A stretch of 64,000 nt of DNA from Mesorhizobium sp. NBSH29 (lineage in GTDB: Bacteria > Pseudomonadota > Alphaproteobacteria > Rhizobiales > Rhizobiaceae): NCBI RefSeq assembly GCF_015500055.1, contig NZ_CP045492.1:568501-632500 (forward strand), given 5' to 3'. The position numbers and the translations under genes are program-made. A model generated the notes under the pieces. That model made no database searches, was not told the DNA's origin, and saw only the letters and a program-made list of their open reading frames with translations. Position 1 is the stretch's first letter. Each line of letters opens with the position of its first letter. Positions 1-8,426 of the stretch are shown here, in pieces.

Positions 1-1326
1 GCGGCGCGCTTTCTGGATGATCTGCGCGGCGCGGCCGAAAAAATCCCCGGCGCGGGACGATTGTCACGCCTTGGGGCCAGCCTGCACGGTAGCCTTGCCT
101 TTACCGGCAAGGGCCACGCCACAGACCGTGCGGTGGTGCTCGGCCTGTTGGGGTTCCGCCCTGATACGCTAGACCCCGACGCCGCCGAGGCGCTGGAGGC
201 CAGAGTACGCAGTAGCGGACGCATCGCGCCGCCCGGTCTGGGTGATCTGGCCTTTGATCCCGACAGCGATCTGGTGTTCGACTACGGCCCTCCCCTGCCC
301 GGTCATCCCAATGGACTGGTCTTGCGCGCCTATGACGAAAGCGGCAATCCCTACCTGACACAAACCTATTACTCGGTCGGCGGCGGGTTTGTTTTGACAG
401 CAGCGGAATTGGAGGAGTCAAAATCTGGCACTCCGCACGCTCAGAAGGCGACAACCGTCTATCCTCACCCTTTTAGCACGGCGAAGGAAATGCTCGCCAT
501 GGGCCAGACCACCGGTCATAGCATCGCCGCGATGAAGAGGGCCAATGAGGTGGTGCATTCCGGCCCTGGACTCGATGATCGCCTCGATACGTTGTGGCAG
601 GCGATGGATGCCTGCATCACGCGCGGGCTGTGCAAGGAGGGGATCTTGCCCGGTGGCCTGAAGGTCAAACGCCGCGCCAAGGCGATCCACGAACAGCTTT
701 TGGGCGAACGCGGAAACAACCAAAACCACCCACATGTCATCAACGACTGGTTGTCGATCTATGCGATGGCGGTGAATGAGGAAAACGCTGCTGGGGGCCG
801 GGTTGTCACCTCACCTACCAACGGAGCAGCGGGAGTTGTCCCTGCCGTGATCCGCTATTACCGCGACCATTGCATCGGCGCCACGCATGCCGGCATCCAA
901 ACATTCCTGCTAACCGCTGCCGCGATCGGCGGGCTGATCAAGCACAACGCTAGTATCTCGGGGGCAGAAGTCGGCTGTCAGGGTGAGGTAGGCAGCGCGG
1001 CGGCGATGGCGGCGGCCGGGTTGTGTGCGGCGCTTGGCGGCACAAACGAGCAAGTAGAAAACGCTGCCGAGATCGCGCTGGAGCATCACTTGGGGATGAC
1101 CTGCGACCCGGCAGCTGGCCTGGTTCAGGTCCCCTGCATCGAGCGCAACGGTCTGGGCGCAATCAAGGCTGTCTCTGCCGCCAGCCTTGCCCTACGCGGC
1201 GACGGCACGCATTTCATGCCACTGGACAATTGCATCGAGACTATGCGCCAGACCGGCATCGACATGAACGTCAAGTATAAGGAAACCTCCACCGGGGGCC
1301 TTGCCGTTAACTTGCCAGAGTGCTGA
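1..1326 (+). CDS. sdaA: L-serine ammonia-lyase (serine dehydratase), 5' truncated
   Basis: Converts L-serine to pyruvate and ammonia in the cytosol using an oxygen-sensitive [4Fe-4S] cluster. The reading frame is open from the first base of the window, so the true start lies outside; the visible part is 441 residues. It is the single-chain form, with an N-terminal beta-type domain and a C-terminal alpha-type domain. The three cluster cysteines typical of the family are visible in [18 protein letters not shown] and VPCIERN near the C-terminus. The convergent neighbour is a creatinase, so I infer a role in the serine step of creatine/sarcosine/glycine breakdown. Family assignment is firm; the pathway role is inference. 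Confidence 0.95.
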   Translation, partial: AARFLDDLRGAAEKIPGAGRLSRLGASLHGSLAFTGKGHATDRAVVLGLLGFRPDTLDPDAAEALEARVRSSGRIAPPGLGDLAFDPDSDLVFDYGPPLPGHPNGLVLRAYDESGNPYLTQTYYSVGGGFVLTAAELEESKSGTPHAQKATTVYPHPFSTAKEMLAMGQTTGHSIAAMKRANEVVHSGPGLDDRLDTLWQAMDACITRGLCKEGILPGGLKVKRRAKAIHEQLLGERGNNQNHPHVINDWLSIYAMAVNEENAAGGRVVTSPTNGAAGVVPAVIRYYRDHCIGATHAGIQTFLLTAAAIGGLIKHNASISGAEVGCQGEVGSAAAMAAAGLCAALGGTNEQVENAAEIALEHHLGMTCDPAAGLVQVPCIERNGLGAIKAVSAASLALRGDGTHFMPLDNCIETMRQTGIDMNVKYKETSTGGLAVNLPEC

Positions 1327-1454
1327 GCCTTGGTGGCATCCGCCACTGGGGTTGGCATTATGTGCCAGCGCAACTGCTTGAGACAAGCGTCCCCGATGAG
1401 AAAAGGCGCCAAGCGCACCATTTTACAGCGCACCTTGATTGTTCTTTCAGGTAT

Positions 1455-1475
1455 CCCCCCCCTCGAGGGGGGGGG
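1455..1475. repeat. C8-TCGA-G9 perfect palindrome between convergent genes
   Basis: Eight C, then TCGA, then nine G form a 20-bp perfect palindrome containing an XhoI-type CTCGAG core. It lies in the gap between the convergent serine dehydratase and creatinase genes. It could fold as a very GC-rich stem, but no T-tract follows on either strand, so a classical intrinsic terminator is not supported. A cloning or assembly artefact at a homopolymer is possible. Confidence 0.7.
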
Positions 1476-1490
1476 AAATCGATTGTAGCA

Positions 1491-2714
1491 TCAGTTCTTG
1501 ACGATCAGATGTTCCGGGCCGTACGCAAAACCAGTGATGTTGACATTGCCACTGTTGTTTTCCTTGGTGATGACCAGAATGTCATGCTCACGGTAGCCAC
1601 CAGCACCAGGCAGATGATTAGGAACGGTGATCATCGGCTCCATCGAAACAACCATGCCTTCTTCCAGAACCGTGTCGCAATCTTCGCGCAGTTCCAAACC
1701 GGCTTCACGGCCATAATAGTGGCACAGCACGCCGAACGAATGGCCATAGCCGAAGCTGCGATATTGCAGCAGGTCTTCCGCCGCGTACATCTCGTTCAAC
1801 TCCTTGGCGATATCGCTGCACTTGGCACCGGGAACCAACAGTTCTTTGCCGCGATCATGCACAGCACAGTTGATGTTCCACAGGCGGATATGCTCTTCCG
1901 ATGCCTCTTCCGAAAACAGCGTCCGTTCCAGCGCCACATAATAACCTGCCACCATCGGGAAGCAGTTTAACGAAAGGATATCGCCCTTTTCGATCTTACG
2001 GCTGGTCACCGGATTGTGCGCGCCGTCAGTGTTGATGCCCGATTGGAACCATGTCCAGGTGTCCAACAGTTCGCCATGCGGCCAGACCTTGGCGATCTCG
2101 CGCACCATGGTTGCTGTTGAATGAAGCGCCACTTCATGTTCGGGCACCCCAACGCCAATCGCCTCCACACACGCGGCCCCGCCGATGTCAGCAATGCGCG
2201 TCATCTTCGTGATATGGGCAATTTCCTCGGACGATTTGATCATCCGCAGACGCATGGAAGCCGCGCCGATATCTACGAATTCCATGTTCGGGAATTCGGA
2301 TTTCAACAGGTTCAGCGTGTCGATATTGATATGGTCAAATTCGATCCCCAGCCGCTTGACGCCCCCCGTCAGGCCACGAATGGCATGAAAATAATTATCT
2401 TTCTGCCAATCAGTGTAGGTCACGTTCTTGCCACCAAAGGTCCGGCGCCAAGGCTGGCCGCCGTCGATACCTGCGCTGATCGAGGTGGCGATGTCATGGT
2501 CAACCAAAAAGCCGTAACGGCGACCGAAATAGCAGTACATGAAATCAGCGTAGTAGTTGATGCAATGATAGCTGGTGAACAACGCGGCGTCGATTCCGGC
2601 TTGTGCCATATGGCCCCGGATCGCGTCGAGACGCCGCTGCATCTCGGAATCTGAAAAGGTAGGCACGGCCTTTTCGCCATTGTCTACATAATCTTGCAAA
2701 CGCTCACGTTCCAT
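1491..2714 (-). CDS. Creatinase (creatine amidinohydrolase), M24 pita-bread fold
   Basis: Predicted to hydrolyse creatine to sarcosine and urea in the cytosol. The 407-residue protein matches the usual length (about 400) and closely resembles Pseudomonas creatinase as I recall it: FTSYH.INYY.DF, NIDGG-like IDGGQPWRRT, TWTWFQSGINTDGAHNPVT and GYGHSFG..CHYYGREAGLE. The active-site histidine of the Pseudomonas enzyme falls in GAHNPV, here His233. The start at 2714 is preferred over the longer frame to 2783 because GGAGG lies 7 bases upstream. It is divergent from a LysR regulator, which probably controls it. General Xaa-Pro peptidase is the alternative, but the creatinase-specific motifs argue against it. 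Confidence 0.9.
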   Translation of the reverse strand: MERERLQDYVDNGEKAVPTFSDSEMQRRLDAIRGHMAQAGIDAALFTSYHCINYYADFMYCYFGRRYGFLVDHDIATSISAGIDGGQPWRRTFGGKNVTYTDWQKDNYFHAIRGLTGGVKRLGIEFDHINIDTLNLLKSEFPNMEFVDIGAASMRLRMIKSSEEIAHITKMTRIADIGGAACVEAIGVGVPEHEVALHSTATMVREIAKVWPHGELLDTWTWFQSGINTDGAHNPVTSRKIEKGDILSLNCFPMVAGYYVALERTLFSEEASEEHIRLWNINCAVHDRGKELLVPGAKCSDIAKELNEMYAAEDLLQYRSFGYGHSFGVLCHYYGREAGLELREDCDTVLEEGMVVSMEPMITVPNHLPGAGGYREHDILVITKENNSGNVNITGFAYGPEHLIVKN

Positions 2715-2807
2715 CGAATCCTCCAACGACACGGCGGGCCGATATTGACCCGATTGGTACCGATCAGGCCTGCGTCCAAGCATCTTGTCAAAAGACCATT
2801 TTTCACG

Positions 2808-2832
2808 ATAGCAATCAATTTTCTCATGCTAT
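2808..2832. promoter_or_regulatory. Candidate LysR operator
   Basis: An inverted repeat ATAGCA (2808-2813) / TGCTAT (2827-2832) with a 13-bp spacer lies 9 bp before the LysR start, in the divergent gap with creatinase. Its geometry fits LysR-type sites loosely. No experimental support. Confidence 0.4.
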
Positions 2833-2840
2833 GGTAAGTC

Positions 2841-3734
2841 ATGACGACACCGCCGCTTAATGCTTTGCGCGCCTTTGAAGCAGTCGCCCGCCTGGGCTCG
2901 TTCCGCGCTGCCGCCGAGGCGCTGTACGTCACGCAATCCGCTGTAAGCCATCAGATCCGAAATGTTGAGGAGTGGCTGGGCAGGCCGTTGTTTGAGCGTG
3001 AGGGCAATCGAACCAGATTATTGCCACATGGCGCCGATCTGGCACGCAGTTTAGCAGGATCGCTGACCGAGATCGAAGCCGCCTGCAATCGGGCGCGTAA
3101 TATCAGCCAGGCTCTTGTTATCGCGGCAATTCCTTCAGTCGCAATGTGCTGGTTAATCCCCCGCCTGAGCCGCTTTCTCACCGCCCATCCGGAAATCGAA
3201 ATCCGGATCGTCTATGCCATGCATGGCCGTGAGATAAACTTCCACGATGTTCATCTGGCCTTTGTCTTTGCGAAACAGCCCCCGTCTGGGCCGATAATCG
3301 AGACGCATTTTTATCTGGCGGGGCAAAGCGTCCCTGTATGCAGCCCCTCACGTTTGGCTCATCTTGGGCACACGCCTGAAACAGTGGCCGATTTTTTGGC
3401 CTTGGGTCTTCTGCATGATGGTACACCGACAGGCTGGAAAACTTGGCTGTCAGGGGTAACAGATCCGGCCGCCACGGCTTCCTTGGACGGCACGACTTTT
3501 GAAGATTTCAATCTGCTTCGGGCAGCCGCCCTGTCGGGCCAGGGTGTGGCGCTCTGCCCTAAGGCGATGATCCAGCCAGATATCGAATCAGGTGGCTTGG
3601 TTCAGATTTCGCAGCGAATACAGGACGATGGTTACAATTATTATTTGTTGTGCTCCACCGCTGCACCACCGTGCATCAGCCGTCATGCGCAGGTGTTTCG
3701 TGATTGGGCAATGGCAGAACGGGACGAAGCTTGA
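2841..3734 (+). CDS. LysR family regulator, GcvA-like
   Basis: A 297-residue LysR-type transcription factor. The N-terminal winged helix-turn-helix is at about residues 6-65 (LNALRAFEAVARLGSFRAAA, then TQSAVSHQIR), followed by a periplasmic-binding-like effector domain. The HTH opening resembles the GcvA/AmpR subgroup. It is divergent from creatinase, with 126 bp between the two starts, the usual arrangement for a LysR gene and its target. I infer control of creatine catabolism. The effector is unknown. Confidence 0.85.
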   Translation: MTTPPLNALRAFEAVARLGSFRAAAEALYVTQSAVSHQIRNVEEWLGRPLFEREGNRTRLLPHGADLARSLAGSLTEIEAACNRARNISQALVIAAIPSVAMCWLIPRLSRFLTAHPEIEIRIVYAMHGREINFHDVHLAFVFAKQPPSGPIIETHFYLAGQSVPVCSPSRLAHLGHTPETVADFLALGLLHDGTPTGWKTWLSGVTDPAATASLDGTTFEDFNLLRAAALSGQGVALCPKAMIQPDIESGGLVQISQRIQDDGYNYYLLCSTAAPPCISRHAQVFRDWAMAERDEA

Positions 3735-3824
3735 CCGATCTTGTCGGCATGTTCCAATCGCCAAGCGTATGGGTTCTTGCCCCCACGTTTGCTCGAGCCA
3801 ACGGTCAAGGACGCGAAAAGCAAA

Positions 3825-3847
3825 AAGGCGGGCTCTTTGCCCGCCTT
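3825..3847 (-). terminator. Intrinsic terminator of the beta-barrel gene
   Basis: A 9-bp perfect stem AAGGCGGGC/GCCCGCCTT with a 5-base loop; read on the minus strand it is followed by a T-run. It separates the convergent LysR and outer membrane protein genes and could serve both. Confidence 0.8.
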
Positions 3848-3870
3848 CTTCAAATTGGATCGGCTGACGC

Positions 3871-4611
3871 CTACCAGAGATCGTAACGCAGGCCGAGCTT
3901 GATCTGGTGAACATCGAGTCCTTCCTTAAGGACCGGATTGCCAGCCTCGGTGATTTCGGCCACCCGCGCTTTGGGCGCTGACAGATATTCATAGCCAAGA
4001 TTGACAGAGAGGTTTTTGGCGACTGCGTAGCTCACGCCGGCGCCGAGCGAATAGGCAAAATCATACCGCCTCGCCTCGTCGGAAAACGCGATATCGACAT
4101 AAGCCGGATCTGCGAAGTTTTGCGACCCGGTGAACATGTGTTTGTTATACACAAACCCGACGCCGCCGCCGATATAGGGAGTGATACCTACGACTGTACC
4201 CAGGTCAGCATAGGCATTGACCATGCCGGTCCAAAACTCGTTTTCGGCCTCGAGAGTTACACTGGAGTCCGGAGTGAGATAGCCGAGTGATTGTTTGCTG
4301 CCTGGCAAAATCCCGACGTTCAGCTCACTGCGGAACACATCGTTAAAATGATAGCCCATGCCGATCGTGCCGGAGATCGGGCTGTACTTTTCATCTTCAT
4401 AGACAATCGGCTCGACCGCGTAGCTGGCATCGCGAAACGGCTTGTTGACGCTGTAGCCAACATCACCGCGCAGGTACCAGCCAGAGCCGATCTCCACCGG
4501 CACATATTCGGGTGCCTGGTCAACGACGATAGGCGGATCGTAATCCGCAGCCTGAACCGGAGCCGCCGCACACAGCGCTACCGGAAGGACCAAACGTAAA
4601 AACACTTTCAT
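3871..4611 (-). CDS. Outer membrane beta-barrel protein (Omp25/31-like)
   Basis: A 246-residue exported protein predicted to form an 8-stranded barrel in the outer membrane. The signal peptide MKVFLRLVLPVALCAAAPVQA is followed by a mature start ADYDPP. The typical glycine/aromatic strand pattern (GSGWYLRGDVGYS, GIGYHF-like GMGYHFND, PYIGGGVGFVYNK) and the C-terminal GLRYDLW with an aromatic last residue fit the porin/Omp25 family. The start at 4611 is chosen over 4629 because it begins the signal peptide and has a purine-rich upstream stretch. A paralogue follows at 4802-5638, and a CtrA-like box lies 79-93 bp upstream. Confidence 0.85.
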   Translation of the reverse strand: MKVFLRLVLPVALCAAAPVQAADYDPPIVVDQAPEYVPVEIGSGWYLRGDVGYSVNKPFRDASYAVEPIVYEDEKYSPISGTIGMGYHFNDVFRSELNVGILPGSKQSLGYLTPDSSVTLEAENEFWTGMVNAYADLGTVVGITPYIGGGVGFVYNKHMFTGSQNFADPAYVDIAFSDEARRYDFAYSLGAGVSYAVAKNLSVNLGYEYLSAPKARVAEITEAGNPVLKEGLDVHQIKLGLRYDLW

Positions 4612-4689
4612 GACCCTAACCCCTGACATGCGGTGTCTTGCTCAGCTCAGCATGATCACCCTCTCCAGAAGCATTGTTAACTATAGTGG

Positions 4690-4704
4690 TTAAGTGGCGG
4701 TTAA
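4690..4704. promoter_or_regulatory. CtrA-like box upstream of first OMP gene
   Basis: TTAA-GTGGCGG-TTAA matches the CtrA consensus TTAA-N7-TTAA. An additional TTAA lies at 4677-4680. It is 79-93 bp before the start of the barrel gene, nearly the same distance as the box before the second OMP gene. Confidence 0.6.
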
Positions 4705-4746
4705 GGCTAACGGAGGGTTACCCACCTTTTGCATTCAGGCCAAAAT

Positions 4747-4777
4747 AAAACCGCCCGGCACTGGACCGGGCGGTTTT
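4747..4777 (-). terminator. Intrinsic terminator of the second OMP gene
   Basis: Perfect stem AAAACCGCCCGG/CCGGGCGGTTTT with a loop of about 7 bases, downstream of the minus-strand gene at 4802-5638. It separates the two tandem OMP genes into independent transcription units. Confidence 0.85.
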
Positions 4778-4801
4778 CGAAATGGTTCGGAGGGTCTTGA
4801 A

Positions 4802-5638
4802 TTATTTGTAGACTGGCTCGATTGCCGGTGGCTCGTAGGCCGCCACAGACTCGGAGCAGTTCGGGTTGGCACCGCCAAATGAATAGCGCAGACCACCGCG
4901 GACCTCGTGGGTGTTGAAGCCCTTGTCGTAGCCGGGGCCGCCACCGTTGGCGTATTCGAACATCTTGCCGCCATTGATATGCGAGAAGCGGTATCCGGCG
5001 TCGAGCTGCAGATTGCTGGTCAGGCAGTAGGATGCACCGGCCATGACCGCATAGGCAAAGCGCCAGTTCTTGGAGCCTTCGTGCTCGGTCGTGGTGCCGC
5101 CAATCGTATTACGCAGATTGTCCCACTTGACATGTGCGCCACCGATACCCGCACCGACGTATGGCGTAATGCCACCATAGGTACCCAGATCGGCATAGGC
5201 ATTGGCCAGCAGCAGCATCGCTGTCATCGAGCTTTCATCAACCGACTGGCAAGGGCCGTTTCCACAGAAGCCCGTAGTCTGACCCTCGAATTTCGACTTG
5301 AACCAGTAATCAGCGGTCAGGTCGGTGCGGAAATATTTGTTGGCTTGGTAGCCGATACCGGCACCGAGCGACATCGCGCCACGCAAATCGGTGAAGTCGA
5401 AGGAATTGGAGACGAAGGGCGGATTGTAGAGCGTGTAGTCAGCGCCGCGCATTTTTGGCGAATGGTAGTCGACATCGCCGCGAATGTACCAGCTGCCATA
5501 GGATGGCTCGGCATAGCTCACCTGCTGAGGCAGCGGTGCCTCGATGATCTGCGGCTCCATGATATCAGCCGCAATCGCCGGCATGGCGACGCCGGCAAGC
5601 AATGCGGCAAATAAAGTCCGCTTGGCGGTTCTCAGCAT
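4802..5638 (-). CDS. Outer membrane beta-barrel protein (Omp25/31-like), paralogue
   Basis: A 278-residue exported barrel protein with signal peptide MLRTAKRTLFAALLAGVAMP followed by AIA-AD. Repeated motifs SWYIRGDVDY, GAGIGYQANKYFRTDLT, ANAYADLGTYGGITPYVGAGIGG and RGGLRYSFG match the Omp25/Omp31 family and align in order with the neighbour at 3871-4611, so the pair is probably an old tandem duplication. An extracellular loop carries two cysteines (CGNGPC). A C-terminal extension after the last strand (NCSESVAAYEPPAIEPVYK) is unusual because barrel proteins normally end in an aromatic strand residue. It has its own terminator and a CtrA-like box upstream. Confidence 0.88.
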   Translation of the reverse strand: MLRTAKRTLFAALLAGVAMPAIAADIMEPQIIEAPLPQQVSYAEPSYGSWYIRGDVDYHSPKMRGADYTLYNPPFVSNSFDFTDLRGAMSLGAGIGYQANKYFRTDLTADYWFKSKFEGQTTGFCGNGPCQSVDESSMTAMLLLANAYADLGTYGGITPYVGAGIGGAHVKWDNLRNTIGGTTTEHEGSKNWRFAYAVMAGASYCLTSNLQLDAGYRFSHINGGKMFEYANGGGPGYDKGFNTHEVRGGLRYSFGGANPNCSESVAAYEPPAIEPVYK

Positions 5639-5714
5639 AATCCTTCACCCCTGCGCATACCGGCATCACAGCCGGCCCAATAATTGAACTCGGGGTGATC
5701 ATGCAGCTTAAAGG

Positions 5715-5729
5715 TTAAAGGCTGATTAA
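5715..5729. promoter_or_regulatory. CtrA-like box upstream of second OMP gene
   Basis: TTAA-AGGCTGA-TTAA followed by C is a full match to TTAA-N7-TTAAC. Further TTAA half-sites lie at 5708, 5739 and 5759 in an A+T-rich stretch. The box is 77-91 bp before the start at 5638. Confidence 0.65.
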
Positions 5730-5780
5730 CCCTACTCCTTAACTACGTTTTACCTTGGTTAACAAACAGTTTTAAAGCAA

Positions 5781-5807
5781 AAGACCAGCCGATTGGTGAC
5801 TGGCCTT
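5781..5807 (-). terminator. Probable terminator of glmM
   Basis: On the minus strand an 8-bp stem (AAGGCCAG with CTGGTCTT, one G-T pair) with an 11-base loop ends in a short T-run, 20-46 bp beyond the glmM stop. The stem is short, so support is moderate. Confidence 0.5.
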
Positions 5808-5826
5808 CAAAAATATAAATGATAAC

Positions 5827-7182
5827 TTAAGCGGCGTTGCGCGCATCCGCGATGACATCGACAAGACCGTTGACGACTTTTTCCACCAAGCTGGAATCAT
5901 CGCTTTCAGCCATCACCCGGATTAGCGGCTCGGTGCCGGAGGGGCGGATGACAAGCCTACCTGTCTTGCCGAGCTGGCTGCGGGCATCGTCTATCGCCGC
6001 TTTCACGGCAGCATTCTCCAGCGGCTTGCCACCTGAAAAACGGACATTCTTCAAAAGTTGCGGCACAGCTTCAAATTTTTTGCAGACTTCGCTGACCGGA
6101 CGATCCGCACGTTTCACGCAGGCCAGAACCTGCAGTGCTGCGACCAACCCGTCTCCCGTTGTGGAAAAATCCGAGAGCACGATATGGCCGGATTGCTCGC
6201 CACCGACATTGAGACCATGCGCGCGCATATGCTCTACCACGTAGCGGTCACCCACCTTGGTTCGGTGAAGCTGCATGCCGGCATCGGCGAGAAACCGTTC
6301 GAGCCCGAGATTGGACATGACCGTCGCAACCACACCGCCACCCGCCAGCCTGCCACTTTCGTTCCACGACTCCGCGATCAGCGCCATGATCTGATCGCCA
6401 TCAATCACAGTGCCGTTTTCGTCCACGATGAGCATTCGGTCCGCATCGCCATCGAGCGCAATGCCGATGTCGGCGCGCACCTCATGCACCTTCTTGGCTA
6501 GGCTCATGGGCTGCGTGGAGCCGCAATCCTCATTGATGTTGAAGCCGTTCGGCTCGTTGTGGATAGTGATGACTTCTGCGCCGAGTTCCCAAAGGGCAGC
6601 AGGCGCTACCTTATAGCCAGCGCCATTGGCGCAATCGATCACGATCCGCAGCCCTGCCAGCGACATCGACCCTTGCGGGAGCGTGCGCTTGGCAAACTCA
6701 ATGTAGCGGTCGTTGGCCCCATCGATACGCTTGGCGCGTCCAAGCGTATTCTGGTCAGCCAGGCGCACATCGATTTCGCCGTCGAGCATCGCCTCGATGC
6801 GGCCCTCGATCTCATCCGACAGCTTGTAGCCATCCGGCCCGAACAGCTTGATCCCGTTGTCATGATAGGCGTTGTGCGACGCCGAGATCATCACCCCGAT
6901 ATCAGCGCGCAGAGAGCGCGCCAGCATCGCGACAGCCGGCGTGGGGATAGGCCCAAGCAACAGCACATCCATGCCCGCGGCACAAAAGCCCGCTACCATG
7001 GCATTCTCGATCATGTAGCCCGAAAGCCGGGTATCCTTGCCCAAAACCACGCGGTGGCGGTGGCTGCCGCGTTGGAACGACATGCCAGCGGCCATGCCGA
7101 CCTTCATCGCAACTTCTGCGGTCATCGGAAATGTATTGGCGCGCCCGCGAATGCCGTCGGTGCCGAAATAGCGTCCTGCCAT
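5827..7182 (-). CDS. glmM: Phosphoglucosamine mutase
   Basis: Interconverts glucosamine-6-phosphate and glucosamine-1-phosphate for UDP-GlcNAc, peptidoglycan and lipid A synthesis in the cytosol. The 451-residue length is normal. FGTDGIRG opens the protein; the phosphoserine loop ISASHN puts the catalytic serine at residue 102, as in E. coli GlmM. The metal loop DGDADRM and the phosphate-binding [10 protein letters not shown] near the C-terminus are intact. In this order glmM commonly lies next to ftsH; here a MarR/cupin pair sits between them. Confidence 0.97.
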   Translation of the reverse strand: MAGRYFGTDGIRGRANTFPMTAEVAMKVGMAAGMSFQRGSHRHRVVLGKDTRLSGYMIENAMVAGFCAAGMDVLLLGPIPTPAVAMLARSLRADIGVMISASHNAYHDNGIKLFGPDGYKLSDEIEGRIEAMLDGEIDVRLADQNTLGRAKRIDGANDRYIEFAKRTLPQGSMSLAGLRIVIDCANGAGYKVAPAALWELGAEVITIHNEPNGFNINEDCGSTQPMSLAKKVHEVRADIGIALDGDADRMLIVDENGTVIDGDQIMALIAESWNESGRLAGGGVVATVMSNLGLERFLADAGMQLHRTKVGDRYVVEHMRAHGLNVGGEQSGHIVLSDFSTTGDGLVAALQVLACVKRADRPVSEVCKKFEAVPQLLKNVRFSGGKPLENAAVKAAIDDARSQLGKTGRLVIRPSGTEPLIRVMAESDDSSLVEKVVNGLVDVIADARNAA

Positions 7183-7387
7183 GGTTTTTTCTGACCTGTC
7201 TTAAGCTTTTCGCTTCCGGCAATGCTTTGCCACAAGCTGGATACAACTGGACATCACTTTTGGTGATTATCCGTCATGAAAGCTTAGAAAACCGTTTCTG
7301 CGGCATATCAGCCCCAATATCCTGAACCTGTAGCACACTGGCGAACTGGCAGATGGCCTCTGGCTACATCGTTCGCGGCAGCGGCTC

Positions 7388-7939
7388 CTAACGCCCGCCA
7401 ACCGGGAAAATTGTTTCGTGGTCAGATTGGAGTTCCTCCGACTTGGCCTCTACTTGCAACAGCAACTCTTCCATAAGGCTGGCCAACTGGCCGCGCTTGG
7501 CCGGGTCCAAACCAGATAGAAACTGGTTCTCGCTCGCCATGTCGGCGCGGAAAGCGGCCTCGGCTCGCTCCATGCCGGCGCTCGTAAGCGCCACGGCCAG
7601 GCTACGGCCATCGCTTGAGGTTTTCTCGCGCCGTATAAGACCTGATTTCTCTAGCCGACCCAGACGGTGGGTGAGCCCGCCCGATGAGATCATAAGCGAC
7701 GTGTAGAGCTCCGTTGGCGTAAGCCGGTATGGTGGGCCGGAGCGGCGCAGCGTCGAGATGACATCAAACTCGCCCCGATCCAACCCAAACCCGGCAAAGG
7801 TCTGTTCGATCGAAGGGCGCACCAGGTTGGCAAGCCGATAAGCGCGACCGAGTACCGCCATCGGCGACGTGTCGAGGTCGGGCAGTTCCGCAGCCCATTG
7901 CTGCCGAAGCAGTTCGACATGATCTCGTTTCAGCGACAA
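7388..7939 (-). CDS. MarR family transcriptional regulator
   Basis: A 183-residue winged-helix regulator. The DNA-binding core is visible in FDVISTLRRSGPPYRLTPTE, SGGLTHRLGRLEKSGLIRRE and SSDGRSLAVALT. I place the start at a TTG codon (7939) rather than further upstream: AAGGAG lies 6 bases before this TTG, while longer starts would run through the two palindromic operators. The gene is divergent from a cupin gene and is followed closely by glmM. MarR proteins usually repress themselves and a divergent gene and are released by a small ligand; the ligand is unknown here. Confidence 0.85.
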   Translation of the reverse strand: MSLKRDHVELLRQQWAAELPDLDTSPMAVLGRAYRLANLVRPSIEQTFAGFGLDRGEFDVISTLRRSGPPYRLTPTELYTSLMISSGGLTHRLGRLEKSGLIRREKTSSDGRSLAVALTSAGMERAEAAFRADMASENQFLSGLDPAKRGQLASLMEELLLQVEAKSEELQSDHETIFPVGGR

Positions 7940-7955
7940 GCGGTTCTCCTTAAAA

Positions 7956-8003
7956 TATCTTGACATAAAGATAGTTTCAGCCAATTATCTCGACATAAAG
8001 ATA
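7956..8003. promoter_or_regulatory. Twin MarR operator in the marR/cupin gap
   Basis: Two 18-bp near-identical elements, TATCTTGACATAAAGATA (7956-7973) and TATCTCGACATAAAGATA (7986-8003), are exactly 30 bp apart, about three helical turns. Each is an inverted repeat (TATCTT/AAGATA; TATCT/AGATA). The first contains a TTGACA that can serve as the -35 for the cupin gene, with AATTAT 17 bp further. A regulator bound here would block both divergent promoters. Confidence 0.75.
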
Positions 8004-8025
8004 CCTTAGGCTTGGAGCACCCTCA

Positions 8026-8370
8026 ATGGAAAGTTTTCTGCACCACCCTGCGCCAGTGGCTCCGGGCAGCCGCACCATTCGGTTCGAGGGTGCCACGCAC
8101 GGATCGGCGATCTCCTTCTTTCTAGTCGATTACGATCCAGGCAAGGGGCCGCCCCTTCATGCCCACCCCTATAGCGAGACCTGGACGGTACGCCGCGGTG
8201 AGGCGGAGTTCACTGTCGGCGCCAATAAGGTGCGCGCCAGGAAAGGGGATGTAGTGGTCGGACCACCTGGAGTGCCCCACAAATTTGTAAATGTCGGGAA
8301 AGGCCGACTGGAAGCCATGTGCATCCATGCCAGCGACCGCATCATCCAGACCAATCTGGACGAGGGATAA
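8026..8370 (+). CDS. Cupin domain protein
   Basis: A 114-residue single-domain cupin. Motif 1 is GPPLHAHPYSETWTVRRGEA and motif 2 is GDVVVGPPGVPHKFVNVG. The histidines (His-His, Glu and the later His) should bind one divalent metal. GGAG lies 11 bases before the ATG. The gene is divergent from a MarR regulator and shares its operator, so it is probably induced by the regulator's ligand. Small cupins include isomerases, dioxygenases and sugar- or quercetin-acting proteins; nothing in the sequence fixes the substrate. Confidence 0.8.
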   Translation: MESFLHHPAPVAPGSRTIRFEGATHGSAISFFLVDYDPGKGPPLHAHPYSETWTVRRGEAEFTVGANKVRARKGDVVVGPPGVPHKFVNVGKGRLEAMCIHASDRIIQTNLDEG

Positions 8371-8380
8371 ACAACGCAAA

Positions 8381-8408
8381 AAAGCCGCCGGATTTCTCCA
8401 GCGGCTTT
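8381..8408 (-). terminator. Intrinsic terminator of ftsH
   Basis: Stem AAAGCCGC/GCGGCTTT with a partly paired 12-base loop; on the minus strand it is followed by a run of T. It lies between the convergent cupin and ftsH genes and may act on both. Confidence 0.8.
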
Positions 8409-8426
8409 CCTTTAACTAGCGAAGGC

